Shown here in pieces: positions 1 to 12,503 of a DNA stretch of 64,000 bases. How positions within the stretch are numbered: position 1 is the first letter of the stretch; each line of letters starts with the position of its first letter. The stretch lies in contig BCKC01000005.1 in NCBI GenBank assembly GCA_001600455.1, positions 3,658,001 to 3,722,000 of the forward strand, read 5' to 3'. The notes below the pieces were generated by a model. The model did not search any database. It had not been told where the DNA came from and saw nothing but the letters and a program-made list of their open reading frames with translations. This DNA comes from Endocalyx cinctus (Eukaryota > Ascomycota > Sordariomycetes > Amphisphaeriales > Apiosporaceae). A program made the position numbers and the translations under genes.

Positions 1-3000
1 ATTATATATGGATACTCAAACCCGTTAGGCATACAGGAGCTTGTCTCCGCAACTCTTATGTTGGCCTTCGCCGTGTTCTTTCCGTGATACAAGGATTCAA
101 TGTTGGCGAAAGTCGGTCCGTAGTCTAGGCCCACATCGCAAAGATGCGTGTAGAAACCTTCCGGTTCAAGAGATACCTTGGCTGATTCCTCAACTTTCGT
201 TATAAACTCGACAGTACTGGTCTTATCGGCATTAAGTTGATCGGATGTTGATACTTCATTTGTCTTGTATTTCTTTACAATACGACCTACGCCACGGCAG
301 TGCTCAGTCCAGCGGTTATCCACTGAAATGGACGAAATGCTGAATTCGTTCCATGTTTCCGAAGGCGACTGGACACTAGTGCTTTGGGGGCGCATAGACA
401 AAATGACTTCAACTTCACCACTATCGTCCGGTATCACAAGGGCTTGGCCGATTGTGACTTCTCGAAGCTCATATGATGAGACGTCAACTGATCGTTCGCG
501 TGCCTGAGACTCCAAGGCTTCCAATGCCATGCAAATGAAGCCTGCCGCCGGGTAAATGATACTGCCTTGAATTTTATGATCCTTAACCCACGGTAGTTCG
601 CCCGCTCTGATCAAGTTGCGCCAGCGTGGCTCGGACGAGTTGAAGTGTGCGGTTGGAACACCCAGGATATCACTTCGTGTGTAAGGCCTCAACCGGTATT
701 CCTTACTAGCCCGCGACTCAGCCCAGTAGGAAGTTTCATGATTCCATTGGTACGAAGGTAAGTTAGTGAGCACCTTTGGTGCACCAGCAGTCGTTGATGA
801 GGAATTGAAACTGTCAATATTCATGGGGAAGCCAAGCTCGACCAAGACGCAGGCAACATCGGCAAATGTGTTTTCGGCGTCCTTGTTCCGAACCAGGCAT
901 GACAAAATTTCAATCTCCCTGCTGCGGAGTTTCTCAGATGAACCGAGTATTTGTCGTATTGGGCCCGCGAGAGCTGAGTGCGGGCCAATCTCGCATACAG
1001 CCGTAATCATATTTTTAGTGCCACCTTTTCTCCTCCCTTCTCCCGGGCTACTATTTGTATGATGACACATTTCTTGGAGGGAAGATTCAAATTTCACCTG
1101 CTTCAGCATATTATCGACCCAGTATTGAGGACCAAGCTCTTCTGCTGCCGCTCGTTTTCCAGTAACTGCGGAGTAGAAGCCACAATCAAGTTTTGAGCTC
1201 GGTTTGATGTGAGATATGGAGGCTAGGTAATCCTCACCTACATAAGACATGTGATGCGAGTGGTACGCAACGCCGACGGCTAGCTTGCGAGCGAATATTC
1301 CTTCGTCATCTAGAATCTGTTTCAGTTGATCGATACCTGCAACGTCACCTGATATTGTTAGCGACTGAGACGAGTTGACGCAGGCGACGACGACTTTGCC
1401 GGCATTAACTTGGTTAATATAATCTATTGCTTTGGCTTCTGATACTCCCACAGCCATCATGCCACCAGAAACAGGGCACCTGTGTTGTACAAGCTCTGAA
1501 ATAACTCCGCGATGATAAGCTACAGCGATCGCATCTTCAGATGTCAATGCACCCGAGCAATATGCGGCGGCGATTTCGCCTGATGAGTGCCCCGTGACTG
1601 CAGCAGCTTTGATGCCGAAGGAATCCAGCAAGTCCACTAGGGCAATCTGCACTGCTGTACAAGCTGGCTGGCTTATACATGCTTCGTTGATTCTGGTGTC
1701 TTCGGCATTCTTGTGTAGCTCATCTAAAATCCGACGTTAGCACAATAATCACAATAGATATGGGGAGATAAAACATACCAATCAATGACCAGTCGGCGCC
1801 CAAAGTACACAACCGAGCGTCGGATGTGGCGATGGAAGCGGAAAATACCGGAAACCTTCCGAACAGTTCCCTGCCCATGCCCCACCATTGCGCACCTTGC
1901 CCGGTGAACACGAAGCCTAAAGCAGGAGCTTTTGTTGATCGGTTGCTGCCTGGGGTGTGTTGTTGCGATAATGAGGATATCAGCTCTTCCTTCGACCTGG
2001 AATGAACTGCCAGTGTGCTTGGTAATCTGGTCCTTCGCCGCAGGAGTGTGTAGGCTAGGCTTTGAAGAAATGAGACATCGTCTGTGCCGTCGGAACTTTC
2101 CAAGAATTTCGATAGGGCTATAGTTTGGCGCTGGATTGCTTTTGGGTCGTGGGCTGAAACTAAATAGATTTTGGATGGAGAACGTTGTGGCTGTTCTGAT
2201 ACTGAGGTCTCTTTCATCACAGCATCACCATTTGTCATCTGGGCATGTTTTTCGACACCATTACCGTTGGTTTGAATATCAGTCTTGCTGTGTCCATTTG
2301 TGTATCCATTCATTAGGTGGGAAGATGGGTTCGAAAAGCTTGTGAAGTCTTGGACAATGGCATGGGCGTTCGACCCACCATATCCGAAACTATTCACGGA
2401 GATTATCCTAGGCCCTGATGCGGGGAATTCTTCCACTTCAGTAGGAACCTACGACTGGATTTTAGCTAGCAGCCTCTCCAAACTTCACATAAAACGTACC
2501 CTGAGCTTCCACTCCGCAAAAGAAATCCTCTTGCTGGGTCTTTCGAAATTTCGATTTGGAAGAATTTTCCCCTTTTCTAGCATAAGAACGCTCTTTATCA
2601 AACCCGCAATGCCACTGGCGCCTTCTAAATGACCAATCTGAAAACAGTACAGACTTAGCGATACACAACACAAAAAAAAAGGATCAGAACTGCCTACATT
2701 TGTCTTGATCGATCCAATAAGCAGTGGCTTTTCAGGGGATCTCTCTTTTGTGAAAACATTTGCGAGGGCTGCTGTTTCTAACGGGTCACCTGCTGGAGTT
2801 CCCGTTCCATGACATTCCACAAAATAAGTATCTCGTGGATCTAGTCGGGCCTTCGCGTACACCGACCGGATGAGATCTTCCTGAGCATCTCTACTCGGTA
2901 GCGTGATGCCTGAGGTCTTTCCATCTTGGTTGGACCCGGTATTGCGGATGACGGCTCTGATCGGATCACCATCTCGAATAGCATCATCTAGCGGCTTCAG

Positions 3001-4117
3001 GAACACGCAGCCGACTCCTTCACCGCGAGAGTATCCGTTGGCCCGGTCATCAAATGAGTAGCATCGGCCGTCGGGTGATAAAAACCTGAAGCGGTTTAGC
3101 TTTGATCCCGTCAAGCGGTTTGGAGTAGAAGATTATGACATACTGCATCATCGTCATACTGATTGTCATTTCATGGCTGAGAATCACATTCGCCCCTGCT
3201 ACGAGAGCCTGCTTCGTCTCACCAGTGCGCAGACTTTGACACGCTAGATGTAATGCTACCAGACTTGACGAGCAGGCTGTGTCGATAGTGGCACTCGGTC
3301 CTCGCAGATTGAAAAAATAGGAAAGTCGATTCGAAATGATGGCTCTGGAATGCCCGCTGCTCGTGGCTTGATAGAAGGGCATCGAATCTGGATCTCGGGA
3401 GAGCACGTCCGTGTAATCACCACAAAATGATCCAACGTAGCAACATGTGTCGCTACCAGCGACATTTTCAAGTGGTATACCAGCTGTGAATAATAATAAT
3501 GGTCAACCACATATTTCGGGATGATAATTTCTTCTGGGGAATAGTGAAATATTAGTCACCTACCGTTTTCTAATGCTTCGTAGGAACATTCTAAAAGTAG
3601 CCGTTGTTGTGGATCAAGAGCCTACCAACTGTCAGTATAATTCTGATTATCTTACCAAAATGTCTTCCGAACTTTCAAAGTAACTATTGACTGTGAAACT
3701 TTCTTGTCCTTTTTTCAGTGGTTTAAATGAACACTAGAGAAATACCTCTGCCTCTGTTCTGGTCATTGAGAAAAAGGGGGCGTCAAACTTGGACAAGTCC
3801 TGTTTGAAGAAATGCCCGCCGGTGACACTAGTCTATAAGAGTATTAGTAATATGTATTAATGCTCCTGATATGCGTGTAAAATATTTACCGTGCCACTTC
3901 TACTTGGATCCGGGTGATAGAACGCCTCATGATTCCATCTTTCCTTGGGGACTGACGTCCTAGCTTCCTTCTTGTTCGTGATCATGTCCCATAGCCCTTC
4001 TAGACTAGTGGCGTCACCAGGTCCACGGAAGCCCATACCCACCACGGCAATCGGCATGGGTCCATCCTGATCAGACCGTTGGGATGTCTCATCCAACTTG
4101 ACAGGGTGGGGAGACAT
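1..4117 (-). CDS. Highly reducing type I polyketide synthase (N-terminal KS-AT-DH part; runs off the left edge)
   Basis: Builds the reduced polyketide chain of the cluster. Eight exons can be joined in frame (3890-4117, 3746-3832, 3564-3621, 3144-3483, 2698-3085, 2500-2637, 1779-2448, 1-1723), giving about 1210 residues before the window ends. The KS domain shows DTACSSS with the catalytic Cys, ECHGTGT with a catalytic His, and TNIGHLEG with the second His. The AT domain shows [10 protein letters not shown] and the GHSSGE active-site serine. The DH domain begins near the left edge with the H-xxx-G-xxxx-P catalytic motif (H followed by KIQG then SIIYP). ER, KR and ACP domains would lie outside the window, so the HR type is inferred from the KS/AT/DH order and sequence style. 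The start ATG precedes a short leader before the KS motif [14 protein letters not shown]. It is divergent from the methyltransferase at 4896. Confidence 0.95.
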
Positions 4118-4895
4118 CGTGGAGATGTGAGATTTGTAGTCAATTCAAGTTAGATAGATATTTTTTTGTATAAAGTGATGATTAATAGAAATTCAAAAAA
4201 TAATAAAGAGGTCAGTGTCTTCCAAACGGTCAGATATCTAGGCAGCAAAAGTGACTCCAGTTGTTGACTAGCTATATGCTCGCTGCAACAGAGGCTTCAA
4301 TTGTCACAGCCAAATGCCAAGAATTTACATCTTTGATAACCTCCGGCCGCTCAAACCATACTTACGGCGCGCCTCCTGCATTGTGACTGGCTAATGGAAT
4401 CATGCATTTTTACAATCGATGATAAGTCAATATTCCTCAAACAGTACTTCGGCAGGTTTGGATCAGGACGCGTAGTTCGTATATTATCATATGAAAATGT
4501 AGCGTTATCAGTAAATGCCGCGTTGTAAATCCCTGATCACAGCTAATATATCGATGTGGTAAGCATACGGCGTGGTATCGGCCATGCACGATAAGGGCGC
4601 ATCGTCATGACACATAATTACTAGTCATGCTGCATAATACTAAAGCTCGTACATACGGAATCTCAATTTTAGAAGACATTTAGTAATAGGAAGATAGTTC
4701 AGAGCAATTCTAGATGAGGGATGTGTCGAAGCCCCCGCATAGATTTTGATTCGATTTCAAGTTGATGCCATGAAGTTATACACATTCAATTCACAGCCGA
4801 GAGACTCAAATTTGCGACACGGCCAATGCAGTGATTTCCATCTAACAACTTGTTTATATCTGAATTTTCTCTGCATCACGTGGGTCACCGTCGCA
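4118..4895. promoter_or_regulatory. Divergent promoter between the PKS and the methyltransferase
   Basis: This 778-bp gap separates two genes that point away from each other, so it should carry both promoters. It contains two copies of a motif that recurs in cluster promoters: TCATGCAT at 4400 and TCATGCTGCAT at 4625. No gene is visible here. A role in co-regulation is inferred from position and recurrence. Confidence 0.55.
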
Positions 4896-5827
4896 ATGTC
4901 ATATTCAGGGGCCGAAGTTACACCTTCAACTGAGGACAAAGCTGGTTGGTATAAGGAAAAAATTGGCAGCATTCCCGAGCTGACAAAGAAGATATTGGTG
5001 AAATGGTCTGGAGTTCCTGAGAATGAGCTGGAAAAGCATGTGCGCGATGTGGTAAGAGCTAATTACTTGCTTTCTTTTGACTAAGAACACACCTGTAACC
5101 AATTTTTTATCAGAGATCTCGCGCTTTCGAAACATATCCCTATCCTTGCATAGGACAGCTACGATTCCTGAGCCTTAACTTCCCCGAGCATCCCCTGTAT
5201 TCAAATATCTTATCAGCTTTAAAAGGCAAAAAACATACGTTTCTCGACGCAGGATGTTGCTTCGGGCAAGAGTTACGAAAACTCGCCTCAGATGGTGCAC
5301 CTCCTGAAACCCTCTACGGCTTAGACCTCGAGCCTGGTTTTATCGATATGGGGTTTGATCTTTTCCAGGACCACGAGAAAATGCACGGCTCGACCTTCGC
5401 CTCCGGGAACCTGCTGGACGCGGACCAACAATGGCCCGAGTTTACCGGTAACATAGACTACATTTTTGCCAACAGCCTATTGCATCTCTTCCCGCGCCCC
5501 GAACAACTCAAAGTAGCCTGCCAACTTGCATCATTCACGCGTAGCCGCCCAGGGTCTCTCATCCTCGGCCGTCAGGTCGGTGCTACTGTTCCGGGAGAAT
5601 TTAGAGGCCTCAGCGAAGGCAGTACATATTTCCGACATAACCCCGAAAGCTTCAACGCGCTGTGGCAGGAAGTCGGCCTCCTCACCGGAACGCGTTGGAG
5701 GATTAGTGCTTACCTCGATATGAAAGATATTGCCGAGAATTTGAGCGCAGCGCCGAAGTGGATGGACAGCCACACAAGAAGGCTTCATTTTGTTGTGGAG
5801 AGGGTTGATTTTAATGGGAAACTGTAG
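4896..5827 (+). CDS. SAM-dependent methyltransferase of fungal secondary metabolism
   Basis: Predicted to transfer a methyl group from S-adenosylmethionine, probably to a carboxyl or hydroxyl of the cluster product. Two exons (4896-5051 and 5114-5827) join in frame to 289 residues. The second exon carries the SAM-binding motif I variant LDAGCCFGQELRKL, preceded by the segment YPCIGQLRFLSL that I associate with small methyltransferases from fungal meroterpenoid and polyketide clusters. An upstream in-frame start exists at 4746, but the ATG at 4896 (MSYSGAEV) gives the usual N-terminus. The protein ends in GKL, which is not a canonical peroxisomal signal. It is divergent from the PKS, so the two probably share a promoter. 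The exact acceptor cannot be read from sequence. Confidence 0.88.
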
Positions 5828-6461
5828 TTAATAGGTTGCTAACTTTTTTTTCTAATAAAATCAAGTTATCTAGACTTTCTTATTGATGTAGTGTTACAAA
5901 CCCGCCAATACGTCGGACAATGCTGGTCTCTCTGACTTTGTCTGATTGGTCGGTTCGTGGTGGGTCTTGATTTGAAGGTAATAATAGATTATGAAGTCTT
6001 GTTAAGTAAGGTGCACGATGTTTATAAAAGAGGTTTTAAGGTATTTTATACTAATAGTTTATATTGATATTTAAGTTGGAAGCTGAAGAGCTAAGGTAAA
6101 GACTGTCTAGATACAAAAGAAATCCTATCTTTATATATTTCCGTTTGTGAGGTATGTTGGTATGCTAAGGCTGATAATGATCTAAGTGATCTAAGTGATT
6201 TATGAGTAGATCATATGTAGCAACTACTTGACGAGATATTTCACATCTATGTTTTCTGAGGCAAAATGAATCTGTAAGTCAACGTCGTGATAGAGTTTTA
6301 TTGAGGCAATTCTGCTTTATAATTAGAGTTTTGAGACATGTTGGTATCCTTCGGTAGGCTCAACATAAATATGAGTTGGCCTGACCACCTTTACTGGTCT
6401 GTCTAAAATTTCGAGTCAGCATAATTATTATCCCATCTCCCCTTTATTCCTAAAGAATTTA
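5828..6461. other. Gene-free spacer between converging genes
   Basis: AT-rich DNA between the 3' ends of the methyltransferase and the alkylcitrate synthase. AATAAA-like sequence (tctaataaaatc, near 5850) may be the methyltransferase polyadenylation signal. A short repeat, gatctaagt twice, lies near 6180. No coding signal is seen. Confidence 0.5.
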
Positions 6462-7906
6462 TCACTTACACATGGAGTCCCGCCAATGTGCCATTATGCC
6501 AGGCAACCTGTGCGTCATCATCATCAACGGAATTTCCTCGGGCGAAAACTCCCTCGAAAAATATTAGTAAGTAATCCTGTCAAGAAATATGCGTGATTGG
6601 GGCTTACTCGGCAATGTAGAAGAAAACACCGTAGAGGTCGGCGTTCGCCTGAATACCACGAGATGTAAAGTACTCATCCTTGGATGCCAACCTGTCAATT
6701 TCCTGGGCAACAGCTAAGAGCGGGTTCTCCTCCGCTTTCAGCTGGCTCAACAACTCTTGAATAGGTTTAATGCGCGGGTCCGGCACTTGGTAGCTTCGAT
6801 GGCCGTAGCCAAATAGTCGCTGTTTTCCTCGTTTCACCCTTTCGATGAGCGACGGCACGTTTTCCGGCTTCCCGATCTGGGTCATCGTCTTGTAGGCCGA
6901 TTCAGGGGCGCCAAAGTGGAGCGGTCCGTACCCCGCTGCCAAGGCGGCAATCATGCCGCTAATGGGATCTGCCAGGGTGGAGCAGGTCACCAACATCGCG
7001 AAAGTGGAGCTGGTCATTCCGTGATCCACGCTCAAGGCACCGAACCTCCTGAAGCATTCGAGTTTAACGGGGTTCGGTTTTCCTGTCACTGGGTCGACAT
7101 GTCCCATCATCCGGAATAGATTCTCGAAATAAGTGTATTTCGTAGACGGGCGAACAAAAGGCACATTTCTTTTATGGCTAAGTGCCAAGCCGATGGAGAC
7201 AGCCCAAGCTGCGACCGTTCGAATCAAGGCAGGGTATGTCTCGGCGTCATTGCCGTGGTAGATATTGCCTCCACGAAAAGCCGGTATTTTCTCTGGCTTG
7301 TCAGCCACATATGCCGATAGTGCGGCAAGTACCATGGGCACTGGAGGGGAAGTCCTCCTACGAATATTTATGTTAACTTTTGTACCATCACTATCCCCTT
7401 ACTTTCTGCGTTCAAAAAGTATGATAACTTACGGGATAGCCCGAACAGCTTGTACAGCGGGTTGCGGAATATTTTCCATTTCTCGGGCGATGCGCTCCGT
7501 GAGCGCTTGTCTTTCTTCGGGGGTGGGAAGTTTGGACCATAGTGTTAAATGTAGAATTTCTTCAAAATCACAATTCCAGAGCTGCTCAATTGAATGTCCT
7601 CGGAACAGAAGCAAGCCTTTCTGGGAATCTCTACAGGTATGACTTTTTAGCATACCATCACCGGCGGGTCACGCAAATTTGTGTGGAACCCGTAAATTTT
7701 ACTTACTGATAAGTCAAGCTGCTTTGCAGCGTCGCCGTATTTGCAAGCCCTTCATCGTAAACCTTTAGCCCGACGTTTCCATGGGATTTGATTTTCTTGA
7801 ATTGAGTTGCCTCGACCGCGTTGTCGCGAATTGGAATATTGTATGATTCCGACGTGCGGGAGTCCTGTACTAGCAGGAATGGGAGGTTTGGATCCATCGT
7901 GTCCAT
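6462..7906 (-). CDS. Alkylcitrate synthase (citrate synthase-like)
   Basis: Citrate synthase fold enzyme that in this setting should condense a polyketide acyl thioester with oxaloacetate to give an alkylcitrate. Four exons (7707-7906, 7433-7630, 6608-7357, 6462-6552) join to 412 residues. Catalytic residues of the family are present: His245 in DHGMTSSTFA, His280 in GPLHFGAPE, GHRSYQVPDPR near residue 319, and Asp373 in ANADLYG. The last small exon restores the family C-terminus (GIMAHWRDSM) and is preceded by a TTACTAAT branch site, so the stop seen after YIAE is intronic. The N-terminus is acidic with no mitochondrial presequence, unlike the primary-metabolism enzyme. It lies beside an HR-PKS and upstream of a PrpD-family gene, the arrangement known from squalestatin, maleidride and alkylcitrate clusters. 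Substrate length is not visible. Confidence 0.92.
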
Positions 7907-8449
7907 TGTAGTGGATGTTCAGCGTTGAAACTTGACTAGCTACGATCGGTCGTTGCCATGCTATCTACACAAATTCTGCGACCCTAAATACCTATCACTA
8001 CCCTTGATCGACACGGAACACAAGGGGGGATGTCACATAAACGGTGCATGCAGTAAGACAAGCAGCATGATTCTGTAGAGTGAGCCGTCGGTTGACAGAT
8101 TAATGCGTCATTATGCATGTTACGCACGGTCAAGGGTGCATAATCGAACGAATGAGAAAATTGTATAAACCAAGGGGCAAGTTTTTCGATAAGTATTCAA
8201 ATACGGCTAGATTAATTCTAGAGATACATTCAGTCTCTTATGGTCTCGTCTTGCTTTTCTCAATGCAGGGTTAATTTCCTACCGCTTTAGGGCGTACTGT
8301 TGGTTTAGGGCTAGTATTGAACGAGCTTTATCTGGAGATCTAGATAGCCATGTAATTTTTGTAACAGAAACTTATTACGTGCAATAATCGCATTTCAATG
8401 CTGTACTGATTAGTTATTGGTTTTATCTATATTTATGTGACTAAAAGTC
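7907..8449. promoter_or_regulatory. Promoter region of the alkylcitrate synthase
   Basis: This gap lies upstream of the synthase start and downstream of the dienoyl-CoA isomerase stop. It holds the recurring cluster motif as TCATTATGCAT at 8108 and a half-like TGCATAAT at 8137. No gene is visible. Confidence 0.5.
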
Positions 8450-9368
8450 TCACAACTTGGAAAAACGTGGCACTTGTTTAGTCTTGAATGTCATGATAGC
8501 CTTGGAGACGTCCTCTGTCTGTAGCGCCGTTGCATTCCAAACCCCCGTATAGTGAAGGCTCTCAGAAATTGTATTATCTCTCCCGTGATTCATAATCGCC
8601 TTTATAGCTGAAGTTGCCACGGGGCTTTTGGCAGAGATCGTTCGGGCGATACTTAGGGCCCAGTTGAGACATGCCTCTTGAGAAGCCAAGACTTCGCTCA
8701 CAAATCCTTCATGTAGAGCTTCTCGGGCCTTAAATGCTGCCCCTGTAAGGCACACGTACCTAGACCAGCTAGACGAGCCGACAATTTTGGGTAAGCGTGT
8801 TAGGGTGCCCAGATCGGCAGCAATGCCGACATCGATTTCTTTGACGGCAAAGATGGTGTCTTCTGAGCATATTCGGATGTCACAGCAACACGCAATGTCG
8901 ACAGAAATTCCATATGATGTTCCAAACAGAGCACAAATTACAGCTTAATATTGAGGATCAGATTAAACATCGTGGAATTGGGTGCATAACATAAGTATGA
9001 AACGTACGCTTCTCACAGTTCTCTGCTTCGGAGAGCTGCAGCTGGAACTCTTCGATATATCGTCGTACTTTAGTTGCTCTCCTTGCGGGATCTTCCGACG
9101 TGGCTCCGTTCAAGATCATCCCTTCGCTGGCTTCTTTGAGGTCGAGTCCGGCACTGAAACCGGCCGCCCCCGTCGCGGATAAGATAACGACACGATAGTT
9201 CTCATCGACGGAAGTTTGTCGCATGATCCGACCGAAATCTTTCCACATCCGATCTGTGAAGGTATTGTAGGCATCGGGACGGTCAATGAGGACTTGTATT
9301 ACCCATTCCGCCGGCGAGGTGATGGTGTAATTCGAGTATTCATTATAGGCAGACAAAATGGAGGTCAT
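8450..9368 (-). CDS. Peroxisomal Delta3,5-Delta2,4-dienoyl-CoA isomerase-like (crotonase fold)
   Basis: Crotonase-superfamily enzyme expected to shift double bonds or hydrate an acyl-CoA. Two exons (9008-9368, 8450-8943) give 284 residues; the join yields the family segment CEKPVICALFG. The CoA-binding loop reads GAAGFSAGLDL. The three acidic residues known in dienoyl-CoA isomerase are all present: Asp136, Glu156 and Asp164 in the stretch VKEIDVGIAAD. The C-terminus is SKL, the canonical PTS1 peroxisomal import signal. A role on a polyunsaturated polyketide CoA ester made by the nearby acyl-CoA ligase is inferred. Isomerase versus hydratase activity cannot be settled from sequence. It is divergent from the P450 at 9905. 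Confidence 0.9.
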
Positions 9369-9904
9369 GGCTCAGATCAGTGGTTTCTGTTCATAGGTGA
9401 CGTCTGAATGATGATTGTTGAGTATGATTTCGGGAGGAATCTCGTTATAATTAGTCAGGTGACTGTATGCGCCAGAGTTACGAGAGGCCTGTCGCAAAAC
9501 ATGGAGGCACAACGAGACAAGCAAAATGACACAACGTCATATTCAGTAACTCAATACTCATTATCTCAAAAAGTATCTTATTAATTTTGACGTTTTAGCA
9601 GTGCTGTGTTCTCCAATCAGACGCTCATTTCGAATGCAAGCTTACCCATCCCTCCTGTCATGATGCATCATGCGAGCTGACGCCCGGCTCGGCTCCGTCC
9701 AAGTATCCCGAATACGTCGCTGTAAAACGTTTAGAGACAGTACGTCATGGATCGGAAGGATTGAATTACGTATTCACGGCTAACGAAATGAATATAATGC
9801 GGTGGAATAAAAATTCGAAAATCGGTGAAGAGTGACAAATCTCCAGTTGAGCCCTTTAACTTTAATGTTCTAGTCATTGAATTATAGCCTATTGTGGAAT
9901 CATC
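9369..9904. promoter_or_regulatory. Divergent promoter between the isomerase and P450-1, with a 14-bp palindrome
   Basis: A 536-bp bidirectional promoter gap. At 9659-9672 lies the perfect palindrome CATGATGCATCATG, overlapping the recurring cluster motif (TCATGATGCAT at 9658). Such dyad sites suit a dimeric regulator; this is inference. No gene is visible. Confidence 0.55.
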
Positions 9905-11835
9905 ATGGATCTTGTTATCCCATTTATTTTTCCCGTTGCTGCGGCTGACAGCGCACTTCTGGCGAAAGTCGGGATGTTGCTGTTGACGATATTGGGCATG
10001 GTACGTGGCCCCATTAATCTCGAAAGTTATTATTCCCGGTCATTTGCTAATCAAGAAAAATTAGGGAACAACATATTCGGTCTTACAAGTTATTTACAAC
10101 ATATGGTTTCACCCACTGTCAAAGTATCCCGGCCCGGCGCTGAGGACTGGCATTCATCTCATCAATTACATGGATGAAATCTATGGGACCCAGGTAGAAA
10201 ACACTCGGCGGCTTCACGACAAATATGGGCCCGTCGTCCGGATAAGCCCTGACTCACTGTCATTCAATACGGCGCAGGCATGGAAAGGTTCGCATCAACA
10301 AGGTCAACTTTATCATTCGTTAGCTAATAAGGTGTCTTCAGATATATACCAGGTGAAACCTGGGCAGCCGGAAATTCAGAAAGACATGAATTTTTTCACA
10401 CAGAACACAAACAAAACTCCAAGTATTTTAGGTAAGTTTCAAATGATCTTTGATGGTGAGAACCTAGCCAAATGTGCAAAGAAACTTAACTTTTCTCCCA
10501 ACAGTCTCCAACACCGACGATCATGCCCGTATTCGTAAGCTCGTCATCAACGGCTTTTCGGACAGCGCCCTCCGCACGCAAGAGCCCATTATGGTGCACT
10601 ACATCCGGATACTTATGGAGCAATTGAAGCGCATGACCGACAAACCCGAGGGTCGTAAAGTCGACATCAAGTCCTGGTACATATTCGCCACCTTTGACAC
10701 CATTGGCGACCTTTGCTTCAACGAGACGTTCGGAGCGCTTGAGACAGGGACGTACCACCCATGGATGGAAACGGTTTTGGGCGGTATCAAGAACGGACGT
10801 TTTATCCGACTGCAGCACGCCTACCCTCTTCTCGCCTGGATGACACGCGCCTATAAGTTCCTCATTAGCGGCCAGTCGCACCTTAATTCGGCGCGAGAAG
10901 AGCATCTGAAATATACGGCACGTAAGACGCAGCAGCGCCTCGCTGATACAACTGAAAGGGATGATATAGTGACTCCGGTATGTTTCTGTTATTTTTATCA
11001 CGATACCGAACAAATTCACTGACTTTATACTAGATTATGAAGAAAAACGGACCTAGTGGTATGACGAAAGCAGAGGTTGGGCAAACCCTCGTTCTTCTTA
11101 CAACAGCTGGATCTGAGCCCACCGCGGCCGCACTAAGTGGCGCGACGTTTCATCTACTTAACAACCCGGACAAGCTAGCTCGGCTCAAGAAGGAGATCCG
11201 CGAGAGTTTCACCGACGTTGAGCAAATTGATAACCGGAGCACTCAGAAACTGCCTTACCTACATGCCGTCATCGAGGAGTCGCTTCGCCTGTACCCACCT
11301 GTCCCCTCGCGATTCCCGCGTCGCACTGAGAAGGACGGAATAGTGATTGATGGATACGTCGTGCCTAAGAATGTAAGTTCTTCTCGCCCGTTCGTGAGGT
11401 TGACTGAGGTCATGGGTCACGGTCTAACAGTTTATACACAAATCAGACATCCGTCGGCGTTGCTCAGTGGGCAACATACCAATCTACCACTAACTTCGCC
11501 AACCCTACGGAATTCGTTCCGGAGCGCTGGCTACCCGACGCGCCTGAGCCTTATGCAAATGACATAAAGGCATCTCTACAGCCATTCTCGATGGGTCCGC
11601 GTAACTGCATTGGAAAGAAGTGGGTGTCTTACATAGTTATCACTATAGTTTGCAGGCTGTTACTAATTATTTCACTAGTTTTGCATATCTGCAAATTCGC
11701 CAAATCCTTTGCCGCCTGCTATATTCATTTGACGTCGAGCTCTGTGCCGAGAGTCAGCAATGGGCCACCCAACAAGCTCACCTGTTGTGGGATATGGGGC
11801 CCTTATACGTGAGCCTGTCAAATCGCAAGGCCTAA
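9905..11835 (+). CDS. Cytochrome P450 monooxygenase 1
   Basis: Membrane-anchored heme-thiolate oxygenase, likely oxidising the cluster product at the ER. Seven exons (9905-10000, 10065-10287, 10342-10431, 10505-10977, 11034-11372, 11447-11619, 11679-11835) join in frame to 516 residues. An N-terminal hydrophobic anchor is followed by HPLSKYPGP, the WKDIY segment, the K-helix ESLR motif, PERW, and the heme loop FSMGPRNCIGKN with Cys461. In the I-helix the usual A-G-x-E-T-T reads A-G-S-E-P-T, so the conserved threonine position is proline. The final exon (starting FAYLQIRQ) is needed for a complete C-terminus. The third exon boundary uses a weaker gttcgc donor but restores the conserved DIY segment. 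Substrate unknown. Confidence 0.92.
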
Positions 11836-12503
11836 ATCAATTGTCTTTTTGTGAAGTAAAATTTTCACAGGTGTTTTGGGCCGGCAATTATCAAATTCGA
11901 GGTATGTTGAGATATGTTCTAAAAGACGCTGGATGTTGAGTAGACGGTCGAGAGAGTTCTGGGAATTTGTAAATTTTTTTCGAGGCATTTTCTATTGGAC
12001 GACCATAACTATATGAAACGCCTTGCTCATGAAAATCCATGATAGTTTGATTGTAGTCGTTGTACAAGTCCGTCTTCGGGAGCTACACTCGAAGTAAAGC
12101 TGATACCGAACATTGCCAGGGCAGTTGGTAATATTGGTAGTAGGTAGATTGTCTTAAAAGAACAAAAAAGAATTGAGGCATAGCTATTACTTTCTAGTTG
12201 TCTATGTTAAAACTTATTTCAACAATTACTTTATTCTATAAGTAGTTAGATAGATTATTGGTAGAAGTAGCCCTTATGCTTTAGTCTTCTGTAAAGTGTC
12301 CCAGCAATGCTCACTGTTCCTGTCCTATGTCCTAACCCTCGAATAACGATTCGTCTAGGTATTATTTACATGCTATGATAATATGGTGCTTTACAATAGT
12401 AGTACCTAACACGAAATATTGTAGACACAACCTTTATGAGTCCATCAATGTATGATGTGCCAGTCAACTGTGCTTAGTTATTATTTCGCTCCTGCTTCGC
12501 TAG
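11836..12503. other. Gene-free spacer between converging P450-1 and MFS transporter
   Basis: AT-rich 3' flanking DNA shared by two converging genes. I see no coding, RNA or repeat signal in it. Confidence 0.5.
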
